Shown here: one piece after another, positions 1 to 12,957 of the stretch | Position numbering within the stretch: position 1 is the first letter of the stretch | How the letters are laid out: the number at the start of each line of letters is the position of its first letter | Assembly (NCBI RefSeq): GCF_003097135.1 | Contig: NZ_QEQL01000001.1 | Coordinates: 1,418,918-1,482,917, forward strand | DNA from: Pseudomonas sp. URIL14HWK12:I12 | GTDB taxonomy: Bacteria; Pseudomonadota; Gammaproteobacteria; Pseudomonadales; Pseudomonadaceae | DNA: 64,000 nucleotides | Direction: 5' to 3' | Made by a program: the position numbers and the translations under genes | Notes under the pieces: model-generated | What the model was told of the DNA's origin: nothing | Seen by the model: only the letters and a program-made list of their open reading frames with translations | Database searches by the model: none

Positions 1-75
1 GACATCGGCCTCCACAGTAGGGTTGCCACGCGAATCCAGAACCTCACGGCCTTTGATCTCGACGATTTTTGCCAT
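1..75 (-). CDS. eno: Enolase, N-terminal 25 codons only (cut by window edge)
   Basis: The reverse strand from the ATG at 73-75 reads [20 protein letters not shown] and continues to the window edge. This is the highly conserved start of enolase, which interconverts 2-phosphoglycerate and phosphoenolpyruvate in glycolysis and is also a degradosome component in many gamma-proteobacteria. Only the N-terminal capping region is visible; the catalytic barrel lies outside the window. It follows kdsA on the same strand with 131 bases between them, and a hairpin sits in that gap. The order kdsA-eno is the usual one in Pseudomonas. Confidence 0.93.
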   Translation of the reverse strand, partial: MAKIVEIKGREVLDSRGNPTVEADV

Positions 76-179
76 TGTTGTAAGCACTCCAGTATTTGGA
101 CGAAATACGACGCAACGGATGAAATTTCAGGCGCCAGGGGACGGCAGCCGCCCCGGCTGGGCGATGTACGAATACAACG

Positions 180-199
180 ATGCCCGGCGAACCGGGCAT
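180..199 (-). terminator. Hairpin between kdsA and eno
   Basis: A perfect 8-base stem (ATGCCCGG/CCGGGCAT) closes a TTCG tetraloop when read on the minus strand. It starts 7 bases after the kdsA stop codon. The following bases (CGTTGTATT) are only partly T-rich, so it may be a weak terminator or an mRNA-stabilising hairpin that separates kdsA from eno. Confidence 0.5.
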
Positions 200-206
200 T
201 GTCGGG

Positions 207-2704
<2,498 letters not shown>

Positions 2705-2799
2705 TTAAAGCGGCCTTGGCCGCCCGGGAAAGCGAAGGAGAATCGCCAGCTGCCGGTGCCCTGAGGGGCGTGCCGGAAGCTGTATCAAGAAGGGAGGGT

Positions 2800-2828
2800 A
2801 GTCTACCGGAACTGCCCTTTCATCACAA
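2800..2828 (-). promoter_or_regulatory. Predicted sigma70 promoter for pyrG-kdsA
   Basis: On the minus strand a -35 TTGTGA (2823-2828) and a -10 TAGACT (2800-2805) are separated by 17 bases. The -35 overlaps the tilS stop codon. It faces pyrG, leaving a leader of about 110 bases. This is inferred from sequence alone. Confidence 0.45.
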
Positions 2829-4121
2829 ACACTGCGCGTTCGTCGGCGGCCGCCAGCGCAATAGCGGGCCCTGCCCCGCTTCCAACGCGAACTCCGCTAC
2901 CGCCACCAGTTGCTCATCGGCGAACAGCAGCGGCCAGCGACTGCGTGCGAATGCTGGCACCCCACGTTCCTGCAACCAACGCTTGAGGTCCCGGCGGCCG
3001 CGCCCTGGCAGTGTGAGCACCTCCCCTCCACGGCGATAGCGCACCTGCAATGCCCCGGCCGGCACCTGGGCAAGCATGACCTGGCCATTGCCCGGCAGCG
3101 ACAGGGGCTGGTGCGGAGCGAGCCAGTGCACGGAAGCGAGCGGCACCGCGCTCAACCAGGGCTCCGCCAGCCACCAAAGGTGGTCGCCGCTGCGTCGCAG
3201 TTCGCCACCTTCCAGGCGCCAAGCTGGCTCACCTGCCAGCCGCGCATCCCGAAGGTCTTCCCAGCCCTTCCAGTGTCGGGCGTCTGGCAGCCGTGTCAGT
3301 GGTTCGAGAAAACGCCTGAGTGCATTGCGCTGGCGAGCCGGGGACAACGCCTGCAGCGGTGCCAGGGCGAGGCTGGGCAATCCAAGCCAAGTGAACGCAG
3401 ACGGTGTTGCGTCGGCCAGGTCCTGCGCTGCCAGCTCGCCCAGCAACTCATTCGCCTCGGCCAGGTGACCGGCCGCCTGAGCAATGCGCGCCTGCGCCGC
3501 TGGCCAGCGCTGGGTCAACTCGGGCAGGATTCGATGGCGCAGGAAATTACGATCGGCGTCGGTCTGCGCATTGGTCGGGTCTTCGACCCACTCCAACCTG
3601 TGGACCCGCGCGTAGGCCTCCAAGTCTCGGCGTGACAGTTCCAGCAGCGGCCGAAGCAAGGTACCTGCACCCAGTGGGCGCTGGCGGCTCATGCCACTCA
3701 GCCCCTTGGCCCCAGCCCCCCGCAACAAGCGAAACAGCACGGTTTCGGCTTGATCGTCGCGGTGATGCCCCAGTAGCAGGACCTCGCCCTCAGAAAGCTC
3801 GCTTGCGAAGGCTTGATGGCGCGCCTGGCGCGCTTGCGCTTCGAGGCTGGCACCGCTGGCCACCTGCACCGGCACTACGCACAACGGCACGCCCAACCCA
3901 TGGCACAGCCGCTCGCAATGGGCGGGCCAGGCATTGGCTACGGTTTGAAGACCATGATGAACATGCACTGCGCGTAAGGGTGGCAGTGCGTGCTGGCAAG
4001 CGAGACCGCTCAGAAGATGCAGCAGGACAGTGGAGTCCAGGCCGCCAGAGAAACCCACTACCCAGCCTGGCGCGCTGCGCCAGGGGGCCAATGTCTCGAG
4101 CAGGGCATCGGCCAGGTTCAT
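2823..4121 (-). CDS. tilS: tRNA(Ile)-lysidine synthase
   Basis: A 432-residue TilS, which ligates lysine to C34 of the CAU-anticodon tRNA-Ile so that it reads AUA. The PP-loop ATP-binding motif SGGLDST lies near residue 25, followed by the family segments VHVHHGLQ, LLGHHRDDQAETVLFRLLRG and GMSRQRPL (RPLL follows). The C-terminal half carries the TilS substrate-binding region, ending in GRGRRDLKRWLQE. A GGAG lies directly against the ATG, so the ribosome-binding site is poorly spaced, but no better internal start was seen. The gene is 25 bases downstream of accA, on the same strand. Confidence 0.95.
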   Translation of the reverse strand: MNLADALLETLAPWRSAPGWVVGFSGGLDSTVLLHLLSGLACQHALPPLRAVHVHHGLQTVANAWPAHCERLCHGLGVPLCVVPVQVASGASLEAQARQARHQAFASELSEGEVLLLGHHRDDQAETVLFRLLRGAGAKGLSGMSRQRPLGAGTLLRPLLELSRRDLEAYARVHRLEWVEDPTNAQTDADRNFLRHRILPELTQRWPAAQARIAQAAGHLAEANELLGELAAQDLADATPSAFTWLGLPSLALAPLQALSPARQRNALRRFLEPLTRLPDARHWKGWEDLRDARLAGEPAWRLEGGELRRSGDHLWWLAEPWLSAVPLASVHWLAPHQPLSLPGNGQVMLAQVPAGALQVRYRRGGEVLTLPGRGRRDLKRWLQERGVPAFARSRWPLLFADEQLVAVAEFALEAGQGPLLRWRPPTNAQCL

Positions 4122-4146
4122 CTCCGGGCCCCGCTCAGGTACTGCC

Positions 4147-5094
4147 TCAGACGCCGTAGCTCATCAGCCGCTGGTAGCGACGGTCGAGCAGGCTGGGCAT
4201 GTCCATCGCCTTGAGCATGTCGAGCTGCTCGATCAGCGAGTCGCTGATGCTTGCCGAAGCTTCGGCAACATTGCGGTGCGCACCGCCCAGGGGCTCTGAA
4301 ATAACCTTGTCGACAATGCCCAGGCCCTTGAGCCGCTCGGCGGTAATTCCCATGGCTTCGGCCGCGTCGGACGCACGCTCGGCGGTTTTCCAGAGAATCG
4401 AAGCGCAGCCTTCCGGGGAAATTACCGAGTAGGTGGAGTACTGCAGCATGTTCAGCTGGTCGCATACGCCGATCGCCAGGGCACCGCCAGAACCACCTTC
4501 ACCGATGACGGTGGCGATGATGGGGGTTTTCAGGCGAGCCATCACACGCAGGTTCCAGGCGATGGCCTCGGACTGATTGCGCTCCTCGGCATCGATGCCT
4601 GGGTAGGCGCCCGGCGTATCGATGAAGGTGAGAATCGGCATCTTGAAGCGCTCGGCCATTTCCATCAGGCGGCAGGCCTTGCGGTAGCCTTCGGGGCGCG
4701 GCATGCCGAAATTGCGGCGCACCTTTTCGCGCACCTCGCGGCCTTTTTGGTGGCCGATGACCATCACCGGTTTACCGTCCAAACGAGCAGTACCACCTAC
4801 GATGGCCGCGTCGTCGGAGAAATGGCGGTCGCCGTGCAGCTCTTCGAATTCGGTGAAGATGTGATCGAGGTAATCCAGGGTGTAGGGGCGGCGCGGGTGG
4901 CGGGCCAAACGCGCGATCTGCCAGCTGGTCAGGTTGCCGAAAATGCTTTCGGTCAGCGTGCTGCTTTTCTCCTGCAGCCGCGAGATTTCGTCACTGATGT
5001 TCAGTGAATTGTCATTACCAACGAGACGCAGCTCTTCGATCTTGGCTTGCAGGTCCGCGATGGGCTGTTCGAAATCCAGAAAATTCGGGTTCAT
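4147..5094 (-). CDS. accA: Acetyl-CoA carboxylase, carboxyltransferase subunit alpha
   Basis: A 315-residue AccA. With AccD it forms the carboxyltransferase that makes malonyl-CoA for fatty acid synthesis. The start [16 protein letters not shown] at 5094 was chosen because it matches the family length and has a GGAAAG ribosome-binding site; an in-frame upstream start at 5148 adds 18 unrelated residues. Landmarks are an N-terminal helical segment (residues 1-60), [37 protein letters not shown] and [12 protein letters not shown] (oxyanion and CoA-binding glycines). It lies between dnaE and tilS, as in other Pseudomonas. Confidence 0.97.
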   Translation of the reverse strand: MNPNFLDFEQPIADLQAKIEELRLVGNDNSLNISDEISRLQEKSSTLTESIFGNLTSWQIARLARHPRRPYTLDYLDHIFTEFEELHGDRHFSDDAAIVGGTARLDGKPVMVIGHQKGREVREKVRRNFGMPRPEGYRKACRLMEMAERFKMPILTFIDTPGAYPGIDAEERNQSEAIAWNLRVMARLKTPIIATVIGEGGSGGALAIGVCDQLNMLQYSTYSVISPEGCASILWKTAERASDAAEAMGITAERLKGLGIVDKVISEPLGGAHRNVAEASASISDSLIEQLDMLKAMDMPSLLDRRYQRLMSYGV

Positions 5095-5190
5095 AGCTTT
5101 CCGTCTTGGGTCGACGGCCTGGCGGCCGGTTGATCCGTTTGGCGCCATACCATACGTAAATGGCGCCTTGAGGTCGAGATAAAATCTTGG

Positions 5191-8100
5191 TTAACGATAC
5201 TGGAGGAAGACGTTCTCCCGCCCGAACTGGTCACGCAGTGCCTGAATCAGTGCGTCGGCCGGGTCTATCCGCCAGCTTTCGCCCAGTTGCAAAACGGCCT
5301 TGGCGTCGCTGCCGGTGTAGTCGACGGTCACCGGGCAGGCGCCGCGATGGCGCTGCAGGGTTTCGCCCAGCCAGCCCATGTGCCGCGCAAGCTCGGTGCC
5401 TGCCACTTTTACTCGCAGGCTCTCGGCCAACTGGGTGCGTGCCTCCTCGATGGTCATGACCCGCTTGACGCGCAGGCGCAGGCCGCCAGAGAAGTCATCG
5501 TTACTCACCTCCCCTTCGATGACCACTACCGCATCGTTTTGCAGCAGGTGCTGGGCCCCGGCGAACGCATCGGCAAACAGCGAGGCCTCGATACGGCCGG
5601 AGCGATCATCGAGCGTGATGAAGCCCATCTTGTCGCCCTTCTTGTTCTTCATCACCCGCATGGCAACGATCATTCCGGCGATGGTCTGGGTATCGCGTGC
5701 CGGTTTGAGGTCAACGATGCGCTGGCGGGCGAAGCGTCGTACTTCGGCTTCGTATTCGTCGATAGGGTGGCCGGTGAGGTAAAGGCCGAGGGTGTCCTTC
5801 TCGCCCTTGAGCCGCTCTTTGAGCGCCAGGGGCCGAGCCTTGCGATAGCTGGCATAGACGTCGACGTCTTCAGCTTCGAACAGCCCGCCGAACAGGTCGA
5901 CATGGCCGCTGTCATGGCTGCGCGCGGTTTGCTCTGCCGACTTGATGGCCTCTTCCATGGCGGCGAGCAGTGTGGCGCGGTTCTGGTCCACCGTCGCCTG
6001 GTAGGCCTTGAGCTCATCGTTGAAAAACGGGCCAAGGCGGTCGAGCGCACCGCTGCGAACCAGCGCATCGAGGGTGCGCTTGTTGATGCGCTTGAGGTCG
6101 ACACGGCTGCAGAAGTCGAACAGGTCCTTGAACGGCCCGCTGGCGCGCGCCTCGACGATCGCTTCGACCGGGCCTTCGCCCACTCCCTTGATCGCCCCCA
6201 GGCCATACACGATGCGCCCGTCCAGGTTCACGGTGAACTTGAACTCCGACATGTTCACGTCCGGGGTGTCCAGGCGCAGCTTCATGCTGCGCACTTCCTC
6301 GATCAGGGTCACGACCTTGTCGGTGTTGTGCATATCCGCCGACAGCACCGCCGCCATGAATGCTGCCGGGTGATGGGCCTTGAGCCAGGCGGTTTGGTAA
6401 GACACCAGGCCATAGGCGGCGGAGTGGGACTTGTTGAAGCCGTAACCTGCGAACTTTTCTACCAGGTCGAAGATGTTGCCCGAGAGCGTCGGGTCGATAT
6501 TGTTGGCCGTGCAGCCCTCGATGAACGCCCCTCGCTGCTTGGCCATTTCCTCGGGCTTTTTCTTGCCCATGGCACGGCGCAGCATGTCGGCACCGCCGAG
6601 GGTGTACCCGGCCATCACCTGGGCAATCTGCATCACCTGCTCTTGGTAGAGGATGATGCCGTAGGTGGGCGCCAGCACTGGCTGGAGGCCTTCGTATTGG
6701 TAATCCGGATGGGGCCAGGCAAGCTCGGCACGGCCATGCTTGCGGTTGATGAAGTCGTCGACCATGCCCGATTGCAACGGGCCCGGGCGGAACAGCGCCA
6801 CCAGTGCGATGAGGTCTTCCAGGCAGTCGGGCTTGAGCTTTTTGATCAGCTCTTTCATGCCACGCGACTCGAGCTGGAATACGGCCGTGGTTTCGGCTTT
6901 TTGCAGCAGTGCGTAGGTGGGCTTGTCGTCCAGCGGAATATGGGCGATATCCACCGGCGTTTCGCCGGTTTTTGCGCAATCCCGGTTGATGGTTTCAAGG
7001 GCCCAGTCAATGATCGTCAGGGTGCGCAGGCCAAGGAAGTCGAACTTGACCAGGCCGGCTGCTTCGACGTCGTCCTTGTCGAACTGGGTGACCAGGCCAT
7101 CGCCAAACTCATCGCAATAAATAGGCGAGAAGTCAGTGAGCTTGGTAGGGGCAATGACCACGCCGCCGGCGTGTTTGCCGACGTTGCGCACAACCCCTTC
7201 GAGCTTGAGCGCCATGCTCCAGATTTCGGCGGCTTCCTCATCACTGGCGAGGAAGTCGCGGAGCATTTCCTCCTGCTCATGGGCCTTTTCAAGCGTCATG
7301 CCGACTTCGAATGGAATCATCTTGGACAGCCGATCGGCCAGGCCGAAGGACTTGCCCTGCGCCCTTGCCACGTCACGCACCACCGCCTTGGCCGCCATCG
7401 AGCCGAAGGTGATGATCTGGCTTACCGCGTTGCGCCCGTATTTGTCAGCGACGTAGTCGATGACCCGATCTCGCCCATCCATGCAGAAGTCGACATCGAA
7501 GTCGGGCATCGATACCCGTTCGGGGTTCAGGAACCGTTCGAACAGCAGGTCGTATTCCAGCGGGTCCAGGTCGGTGATTTTGAGCACATAGGCAACCAGC
7601 GAGCCGGCGCCCGAACCTCGCCCTGGCCCTACCGGCACGCCGTTGTTCTTGGCCCACTGGATGAAGTCCATCACGATCAGGAAGTAACCGGGAAACCCCA
7701 TCTGCAGGATGATGTCGATCTCGAAGTTCAAACGGTCGACATACACCTGCCTGCGCTGCTCGTAGTTTTCCGAATCAGGTGGCAACACCACAGCCAACCG
7801 CTCTTCGAGGCCATCGAAGGACACCTTGCGGAAGAACTCGTCGATGGTCATGCCATCGGGGATTGGGTAGTCAGGCAGAAAGTGCTTGCCCAGCTTGACG
7901 TCGATGTTGCAGCGCTTAGCAATCTCGACGGTGTTTTCCAGCGCCTCGGGCAGGTCGCTGAACAGCTCGGCCATTTCCTCGGGGCTCTTGAGGTACTGTT
8001 GGTCGCTGTAGCCACGATTGCGGCGCGGGTCGTCCAGGGCCCGGCCTTCGCCGATGCACACACGGGTCTCATGAGCCTCGAAATCCTCGGCCTTGAGAAA

Positions 8101-8706
8101 ACGCACGTCATTGGTGGCCACCAGCGGCGCGCCATGGCGATCAGCGAGCGCCACCGCGGCATGCAGGTACTCCTCATCACCGGCTCGGTTGGTGCGCTGA
8201 ACCTCGACGTAGAAGCGGCCTGGGAAAGTTTCCATCCAGCCGGTGAGCAAGGCATCTGCTTCGGCCGGGTTGTTGCCCATCAGCGCCTGCCCGATATCCC
8301 CTTCCTTGGCGCCCGACAACGCGATGACGCCACCCGAAGCCTCGGTGATCCAATGCCGCTGCAGCACAACCAGGCCATCCCGCTGACCTTCCATGAACCC
8401 TCGGGAAATCAGCTCGGTGATGTTGCGGTAGCCCTCGGCATTCATTGCAAGCAGGCTGATCCGGGACAATGGTGCATCGGCGTCCTTGCCGGCCAGGTAC
8501 AGGTCTGCGCCGCAGATGGGCTTGATACCCGCCCCCATGGCCGCCTTGTAGAACTTGACCAGGGAGCACATGTTCGACTGGTCGGTGACCGCCACTGCAG
8601 GCATGCCCATGCCAGCCAGCGCCTTGACCAGCGGCTTGATCCTGACCAGGCCATCGACCAAGGAATATTCGGTATGAAGGCGCAGATGAACGAAAGAGAC
8701 CGACAT
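5191..8706 (-). CDS. dnaE: DNA polymerase III alpha subunit
   Basis: A 1171-residue replicative polymerase alpha subunit. The N-terminal PHP domain begins MSVSFVHLRLHTEYSLVDG. The palm carries the catalytic aspartates in PDFDVDFCMDGRDRVIDY, near residues 400-415, preceded by the GPGRGSGAGSLVAY loop. The fingers include KSHSAAYGLVSYQTAWLK. The C-terminal quarter has the helix-hairpin-helix region and an OB-fold (TIAGMIVAMRVMKNKKGDKM). It acts with the epsilon and theta subunits and the beta clamp at the fork. It is flanked upstream by rnhB and downstream by accA, both on the same strand. Confidence 0.98.
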   Translation of the reverse strand: MSVSFVHLRLHTEYSLVDGLVRIKPLVKALAGMGMPAVAVTDQSNMCSLVKFYKAAMGAGIKPICGADLYLAGKDADAPLSRISLLAMNAEGYRNITELISRGFMEGQRDGLVVLQRHWITEASGGVIALSGAKEGDIGQALMGNNPAEADALLTGWMETFPGRFYVEVQRTNRAGDEEYLHAAVALADRHGAPLVATNDVRFLKAEDFEAHETRVCIGEGRALDDPRRNRGYSDQQYLKSPEEMAELFSDLPEALENTVEIAKRCNIDVKLGKHFLPDYPIPDGMTIDEFFRKVSFDGLEERLAVVLPPDSENYEQRRQVYVDRLNFEIDIILQMGFPGYFLIVMDFIQWAKNNGVPVGPGRGSGAGSLVAYVLKITDLDPLEYDLLFERFLNPERVSMPDFDVDFCMDGRDRVIDYVADKYGRNAVSQIITFGSMAAKAVVRDVARAQGKSFGLADRLSKMIPFEVGMTLEKAHEQEEMLRDFLASDEEAAEIWSMALKLEGVVRNVGKHAGGVVIAPTKLTDFSPIYCDEFGDGLVTQFDKDDVEAAGLVKFDFLGLRTLTIIDWALETINRDCAKTGETPVDIAHIPLDDKPTYALLQKAETTAVFQLESRGMKELIKKLKPDCLEDLIALVALFRPGPLQSGMVDDFINRKHGRAELAWPHPDYQYEGLQPVLAPTYGIILYQEQVMQIAQVMAGYTLGGADMLRRAMGKKKPEEMAKQRGAFIEGCTANNIDPTLSGNIFDLVEKFAGYGFNKSHSAAYGLVSYQTAWLKAHHPAAFMAAVLSADMHNTDKVVTLIEEVRSMKLRLDTPDVNMSEFKFTVNLDGRIVYGLGAIKGVGEGPVEAIVEARASGPFKDLFDFCSRVDLKRINKRTLDALVRSGALDRLGPFFNDELKAYQATVDQNRATLLAAMEEAIKSAEQTARSHDSGHVDLFGGLFEAEDVDVYASYRKARPLALKERLKGEKDTLGLYLTGHPIDEYEAEVRRFARQRIVDLKPARDTQTIAGMIVAMRVMKNKKGDKMGFITLDDRSGRIEASLFADAFAGAQHLLQNDAVVVIEGEVSNDDFSGGLRLRVKRVMTIEEARTQLAESLRVKVAGTELARHMGWLGETLQRHRGACPVTVDYTGSDAKAVLQLGESWRIDPADALIQALRDQFGRENVFLQYR

Positions 8707-8747
8707 GCTGATCCTGTCTGTGACGATGAGCGAAAGGTGCCATTGTA

Positions 8748-8767
8748 CCGGCAGCGAGTGCTGCCGG
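8748..8767 (-). terminator. Hairpin between rnhB and dnaE
   Basis: A perfect 8-base stem (CCGGCAGC/GCTGCCGG) with a 4-base loop lies just after the rnhB stop codon. No T-run follows on the minus strand; instead there is a TACAAT box that could be a -10 for dnaE. It is therefore more likely a boundary or processing hairpin than a strong terminator. Confidence 0.35.
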
Positions 8768-8770
8768 CGA

Positions 8771-9418
8771 TCAGGCGGGCAACGCTGCCAGGTTGATCAG
8801 GCCGCCACGAGCTTCGAGGGCGGCGCGCACAGGCGCGAAAGACTGCCGGTGAATGGGCGTCGCACCCAGGCGAGCCAGGGCTTCGAGATGAACCGGTGTC
8901 GGGTAGCCCTTGTGGCTTGCAATGCCATACCCAGGGTAGAGACGTTCCAGCTCAGCCATCTCGCGATCGCGGCTAACCTTGGCCAGGATCGAGGCCGCAG
9001 CAATCGCCGGCACCTTTGAGTCACCCTGCACTACCGCCGAGGCCGGCATGGCCAGGCGCGGGCAGCGGTTGCCGTCAATCAGCGCCAGGCGCGGAGAAAC
9101 GTGCAGCCCCTCTACCGCGCGCTGCATGGCCAACAGGGTAGCGTGCAGGATATTGAGGGTGTCGATCTCTGCCACGTCGGCGCGGGCGATGCACCAACTC
9201 AATGCCTTCTCGCGGATTTCATCGTACAGCGCCTCACGGCGCGCCTGGCTGAGCTTCTTGGAGTCATTCAGGCCATGAATCGGGCGAGCCGGGTCGAGAA
9301 TTACTGCTGCGGTGACCACTGGGCCGCACAACGGCCCACGCCCAACCTCGTCGACGCCTGCCACATATTCTTCGACGAGCTCGAAATCTAGCCCCATCTG
9401 AAGTTGCCTGGATGCCAT
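8771..9418 (-). CDS. rnhB: Ribonuclease HII
   Basis: A 215-residue RNase HII that cuts RNA in RNA-DNA hybrids and removes single ribonucleotides. The metal-binding acidic residues are visible in [13 protein letters not shown] (Asp, Glu), ALIDGNRCP (Asp) and SRDREMAEL (Asp). The start at 9418 ([11 protein letters not shown]) has a good GAGGAG site 8 bases upstream. A second Met at 9397 would give the shorter form common in relatives. It lies 18 bases after lpxB, so it is probably the distal gene of the lpx operon. Confidence 0.95.
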   Translation of the reverse strand: MASRQLQMGLDFELVEEYVAGVDEVGRGPLCGPVVTAAVILDPARPIHGLNDSKKLSQARREALYDEIREKALSWCIARADVAEIDTLNILHATLLAMQRAVEGLHVSPRLALIDGNRCPRLAMPASAVVQGDSKVPAIAAASILAKVSRDREMAELERLYPGYGIASHKGYPTPVHLEALARLGATPIHRQSFAPVRAALEARGGLINLAALPA

Positions 9419-9436
9419 GCTGGGCGCTCCTCGATA

Positions 9437-10573
9437 TCAGCGATGAATCAACTGCAGCAAGGCTTCGGCCGCCTGATTGGAGGCGTCGCGGCGCAGCGTG
9501 CGATGGATGGCGTCGAAGCCTTCGGTCTGGCTTTGCTTGCCGTCGAGCAGCGGCGCAACGGCTTCGGCCAGGCGCTCAGCGGTGGCATCATCCTGTAAGA
9601 TTTCGGGCACCAGCGCCTTCTGTGCCAGCAAGTTGGGTAGCGACACCCACGGGCTGGTCACCATGCGCTTGAGCAACCAGAACGTCAGGGGCGCAAGGCG
9701 ATAGGTAACGACCATCGGGCGCTTGTACAAAAGCGCCTCCAAGGTCGCGGTTCCGGAGGCAATCAGCACCGCGTCACAGGCTTCCAGGGCCAGGTGTGAT
9801 TGGCCGTCGAGCAATGCCACCGGAAGAGAACGCCCCGCAAGCATCGCCTCCAATTGTTGCCGGCGCTGTGGGTTGGCGCACGGCAGCACGAAACGAAGCC
9901 CTGGCCGCTGCGCAAGCAAACGCTCGGCGGCATCGAGAAACAATGGCCCAAGCCGCTTGACCTCGCCACCGCGGCTGCCAGGCATCAGTGCGACCACTTT
10001 CGCTTGCTCAGGTATACCCAATGTATAGCGTGCAGCTGCGCGGTCAGGTTCCAGGGCAATGGTATCTGCCAGTGAATGCCCGACGAACCGGACAGGCACG
10101 CCCTGCTCTTCGTAGAAGCGAGCTTCGAAGGGAAACAGCGTGAGCATCAGATCACACCCCTCGCGGATCTTGAGCACACGCTTCTGCCGCCAGGCCCATA
10201 CCGAAGGGCTGACGTAGTGAGCGGTCTTGATGCCGGCCCGGCGCAGTTGCAGTTCGATGTTGAGGGTGAAATCCGGCGCATCGATACCGACGAACAAATC
10301 GGGTTTGGCGGCCTTCAGCTCGGCGATTAGCGATTTACGGCGCCCCAACAGCTCACGCAGGCGGCCCAGCACTTCAACCAGGCCCATGACCGCCAGGCGC
10401 TCCATGGGGAAGGATGAACGCATACCTTCTGCTTCCATCAAAGGACCGCCCACACCGATGAAACACGCATCCGGGTGGCGTGCCTTGATAGCGCGCATGA
10501 GGCCGGCACCCAGAATGTCACCGCTGGCCTCGCCTGCAACCAGAGCGACCAATAGTGGCTTAACATTTCCCAT
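9437..10573 (-). CDS. lpxB: Lipid-A-disaccharide synthase
   Basis: A 378-residue GT19-family glycosyltransferase. It joins UDP-2,3-diacylglucosamine and lipid X to form the lipid A disaccharide at the inner face of the inner membrane. Signatures are [56 protein letters not shown] and [14 protein letters not shown]. The ATG shares its A with the TGA of lpxA (TGATG overlap at 10571-10575), so the two are probably translationally coupled. Confidence 0.97.
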   Translation of the reverse strand: MGNVKPLLVALVAGEASGDILGAGLMRAIKARHPDACFIGVGGPLMEAEGMRSSFPMERLAVMGLVEVLGRLRELLGRRKSLIAELKAAKPDLFVGIDAPDFTLNIELQLRRAGIKTAHYVSPSVWAWRQKRVLKIREGCDLMLTLFPFEARFYEEQGVPVRFVGHSLADTIALEPDRAAARYTLGIPEQAKVVALMPGSRGGEVKRLGPLFLDAAERLLAQRPGLRFVLPCANPQRRQQLEAMLAGRSLPVALLDGQSHLALEACDAVLIASGTATLEALLYKRPMVVTYRLAPLTFWLLKRMVTSPWVSLPNLLAQKALVPEILQDDATAERLAEAVAPLLDGKQSQTEGFDAIHRTLRRDASNQAAEALLQLIHR

Positions 10574-11349
10574 CAGCGAGTGATGCCCCGATTGGACTGC
10601 GCCACGGAGTCGCGAAAGATTGCGACTTCCGGATGCTGCAACGCTGGGCCATGCAATGCTGCGATCGCTTGCTCGATCGTCAAGCCTTCCCGGTAGACGG
10701 TTTTATAGGCCCTGCGCAGTGCCTGCATGCAGGGCTCGCTGAAGCCACGGCGCCGCATCCCTTCGAAATTCATGCTGCGCGCCTCGGCAGGGTTGCCGAA
10801 CACGGTGACGAACGCCGGCACGTCCTTTCCGATGGCAGTGCCCATCCCGGAAAAGGCGTGGGCGCCGATGTGTACGTATTGATGCACAAGGGTGTAGCCG
10901 GACAAGATGGCATAGTCGCCCACATGAACGTGGCCGGCGAGTGCCGTATTGTTGACCAGGATGCAATGGTTGCCGATCACGCTGTCATGGCCGATGTGAG
11001 CATAGGCCATGATCAGATTATGATCACCCAGCGTGGTTTCGCCGCGATCCTGAACCGTGCCCCGGTGAATGGTCACCCCTTCACGGATAACGTTGTGATC
11101 GCCGATCACCAAGGTTGTGGGCTCACCCTTGTACTTGAGGTCAGGGGTGTCCTCGCCGACCGAGGAGAACTGATAGATACGGTTGAACTTGCCGATCCGG
11201 GTGGGGCCTCGCAGCACCACATGGGGGCCGATCACGGTGCCTTCGCCAATTTCCACATCCGCGCCAACGATCGACCACGGGCCCACCTCGACGCCGTCGG
11301 CAATCTTGGCCGAGGGATCGATGATTGCACGAGGGTCGATCGAACTCAT
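10573..11349 (-). CDS. lpxA: UDP-N-acetylglucosamine O-acyltransferase
   Basis: A 258-residue left-handed beta-helix acyltransferase that performs the first step of lipid A synthesis. The start [12 protein letters not shown] at 11349 overlaps the fabZ stop (ATGA); an in-frame start at 11385 would extend into fabZ and is rejected. Hexapeptide repeats span about residues 5-190. The catalytic-His region reads [14 protein letters not shown]. The acyl-chain ruler segment is FSGMGTAI: the Met where E. coli has Gly is the residue known in P. aeruginosa LpxA to select 10-carbon 3-hydroxyacyl chains. C10 specificity is therefore inferred. Confidence 0.97.
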   Translation of the reverse strand: MSSIDPRAIIDPSAKIADGVEVGPWSIVGADVEIGEGTVIGPHVVLRGPTRIGKFNRIYQFSSVGEDTPDLKYKGEPTTLVIGDHNVIREGVTIHRGTVQDRGETTLGDHNLIMAYAHIGHDSVIGNHCILVNNTALAGHVHVGDYAILSGYTLVHQYVHIGAHAFSGMGTAIGKDVPAFVTVFGNPAEARSMNFEGMRRRGFSEPCMQALRRAYKTVYREGLTIEQAIAALHGPALQHPEVAIFRDSVAQSNRGITR

Positions 11350-11786
11350 AGTTTCTGTTCCGCGCAGGTAATTTCGGCCGAGCACACCGGCTTGCCAGCG
11401 ACGGAGGCTACACAGTCGAACTTCCAGATCTGGCGTTTGCTGCTGACAAAACGGGCCTCGAGCACCAGTTGGTCACCTGGGCGAACGGGCTGGCGAAAGC
11501 GCAACTTGTCGGAGCCGACGAAATAGTAGAGCGTGCCGTCGGCAGGCGTGACGCCCATCATCTTGAACCCCAGGATGCCGGCGGCCTGGGCCATGGCCTC
11601 GATGATCAGAACGCCCGGCATGATCGGGTGCGCCGGGAAATGGCCATTGAAGAAAGGCTCGTTGATGCTGACATTCTTGTACGCGCGAATGCGCTTGGCC
11701 TCGACGTCCAGCTCCTCCACGCGGTCTACCAGCAGGAACGGGTAACGGTGAGGCAGGTATTCGCGAATCTCGTTGATGTCCATCAT
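11346..11786 (-). CDS. fabZ: (3R)-hydroxyacyl-ACP dehydratase
   Basis: A 146-residue hot-dog-fold dehydratase of fatty acid elongation. The start [17 protein letters not shown] at 11786 gives the normal family length; the open frame extends 22 codons further upstream without family similarity. The catalytic His/Glu segments are [21 protein letters not shown]. The stop overlaps the lpxA start (ATGA). FabZ and LpxA draw on the same hydroxyacyl-ACP pool, so co-expression balances fatty acid and lipid A synthesis. A 109-base gap separates it from lpxD. Confidence 0.97.
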   Translation of the reverse strand: MMDINEIREYLPHRYPFLLVDRVEELDVEAKRIRAYKNVSINEPFFNGHFPAHPIMPGVLIIEAMAQAAGILGFKMMGVTPADGTLYYFVGSDKLRFRQPVRPGDQLVLEARFVSSKRQIWKFDCVASVAGKPVCSAEITCAEQKL

Positions 11787-11895
11787 GTCGTGGAAAAGCC
11801 TGTATATGGAAAGTAAGGCGCTGCCATGATGCAGCGCCCCTTCATAGATCAAGACGGCAGATTATAGGCGGCGCGTGCTTGATAGTGAGCAGTTA

Positions 11896-12957
11896 TCAGC
11901 CATCAGATGGCGTGTCGCTGCCGCGGGTCACGGCATCGACACGTTTTTCGACTTGGGTGAGCCGCCGCGACATGTCGTCAAGATGGCGGATCCGCGCAGC
12001 GCTCTTGCGCCATTCAGCTGCAGGCTGCATCGCCGTGCCCGAGGAATACGCACCCGGCTCGGTGATGGAGCGAGTGACCATGGTCATGCCGGTGATGAAC
12101 ACGTTGTCACAAATTTCGATATGCCCTACCAGCCCTACGCCACCGGCCAGCATGCAGTTGCGGCCGATCTTGGTGCTTCCGGAGATACCGACGCACGCAG
12201 CCATCGCAGTGTGATCACCGATCTGGACGTTGTGGGCAATCTGGATCTGGTTATCGAGCTTGACCCCGTTCCCGATCACGGTATCGGCCAGCGCGCCACG
12301 GTCCACGGCGGTGTTCACGCCAATTTCGCAGTCATCGCCCACGGTGACCCCACCGATCTGGGCGATTTTCTGCCACGTGCCTTTCTCGTTGGCAAAGCCG
12401 AAGCCTTCACCACCCAGTACAGCACCCGATTGGATGGAGACTCGCTTACCAATCCGCACGTCGTGGTACAACGTGACCCGAGGGGCAAGCCACCCGCCGT
12501 CGCCCACTTCCGAGCGAGCACCGACGAAGCAGTAAGCACCCAGCGTCACCCCAGCGCCGATCCGGGCGCCGGCTTCGATCACCACGAACGGGCCAACACT
12601 GGCCGTAGGATCTACCTGCGCATCTGCTGCGATGAGCGCGGTCGGATGCACGCCTGCCGGCGCCCTTGGTTTAGGGTCGAACTGGTGAGAGATCCGAGCG
12701 TAGGCCAGGTAGGGATCTGGGACGATCAGGGCATTGCCCCTGAACCCTTGCGCGTCGGCCGCTTTGAGCAGCACGGCACCTGCGGTGCAAGTGTCGAGGA
12801 ATTTGCGGTACTGAGGATTGGCCAGGAAGCTCAGCTGCGACGGGCCGGCCTCCTGCAAGGTGGCCAGCCCGGTAATTTCAAGCGCTTCGGCGCCGCGAAG
12901 TTCAGCGCCTAGCGTAGCGGCCAGCTGGCCGAGGGTAATGCTCAAGGCCGTGCTCAC
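11896..12957 (-). CDS. lpxD: UDP-3-O-(3-hydroxyacyl)glucosamine N-acyltransferase
   Basis: A 353-residue LpxD, the third step of lipid A synthesis. It has an N-terminal uridine-binding domain (residues 1-100, with [14 protein letters not shown]), a left-handed beta-helix of hexapeptide repeats (about 110-310, with the catalytic-His region [13 protein letters not shown]) and a C-terminal helix ([20 protein letters not shown]). The start codon is GTG at 12955-12957 and overlaps the skp TGA (GTGA), so translation is probably coupled to skp. Confidence 0.97.
   Translation of the reverse strand: MSTALSITLGQLAATLGAELRGAEALEITGLATLQEAGPSQLSFLANPQYRKFLDTCTAGAVLLKAADAQGFRGNALIVPDPYLAYARISHQFDPKPRAPAGVHPTALIAADAQVDPTASVGPFVVIEAGARIGAGVTLGAYCFVGARSEVGDGGWLAPRVTLYHDVRIGKRVSIQSGAVLGGEGFGFANEKGTWQKIAQIGGVTVGDDCEIGVNTAVDRGALADTVIGNGVKLDNQIQIAHNVQIGDHTAMAACVGISGSTKIGRNCMLAGGVGLVGHIEICDNVFITGMTMVTRSITEPGAYSSGTAMQPAAEWRKSAARIRHLDDMSRRLTQVEKRVDAVTRGSDTPSDG

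Noticed and set aside
5095..5148. Longer accA start at 5148
   Set aside because: The added 18 residues do not resemble AccA, and the ATG at 5094 has a proper GGAAAG site.
5287..8796. An open frame of more than 1100 codons on the plus strand opposite dnaE
   Set aside because: It is the reverse-frame shadow of a high-G+C gene. Its product has no recognisable motif, while the minus-strand DnaE frame has all family motifs.
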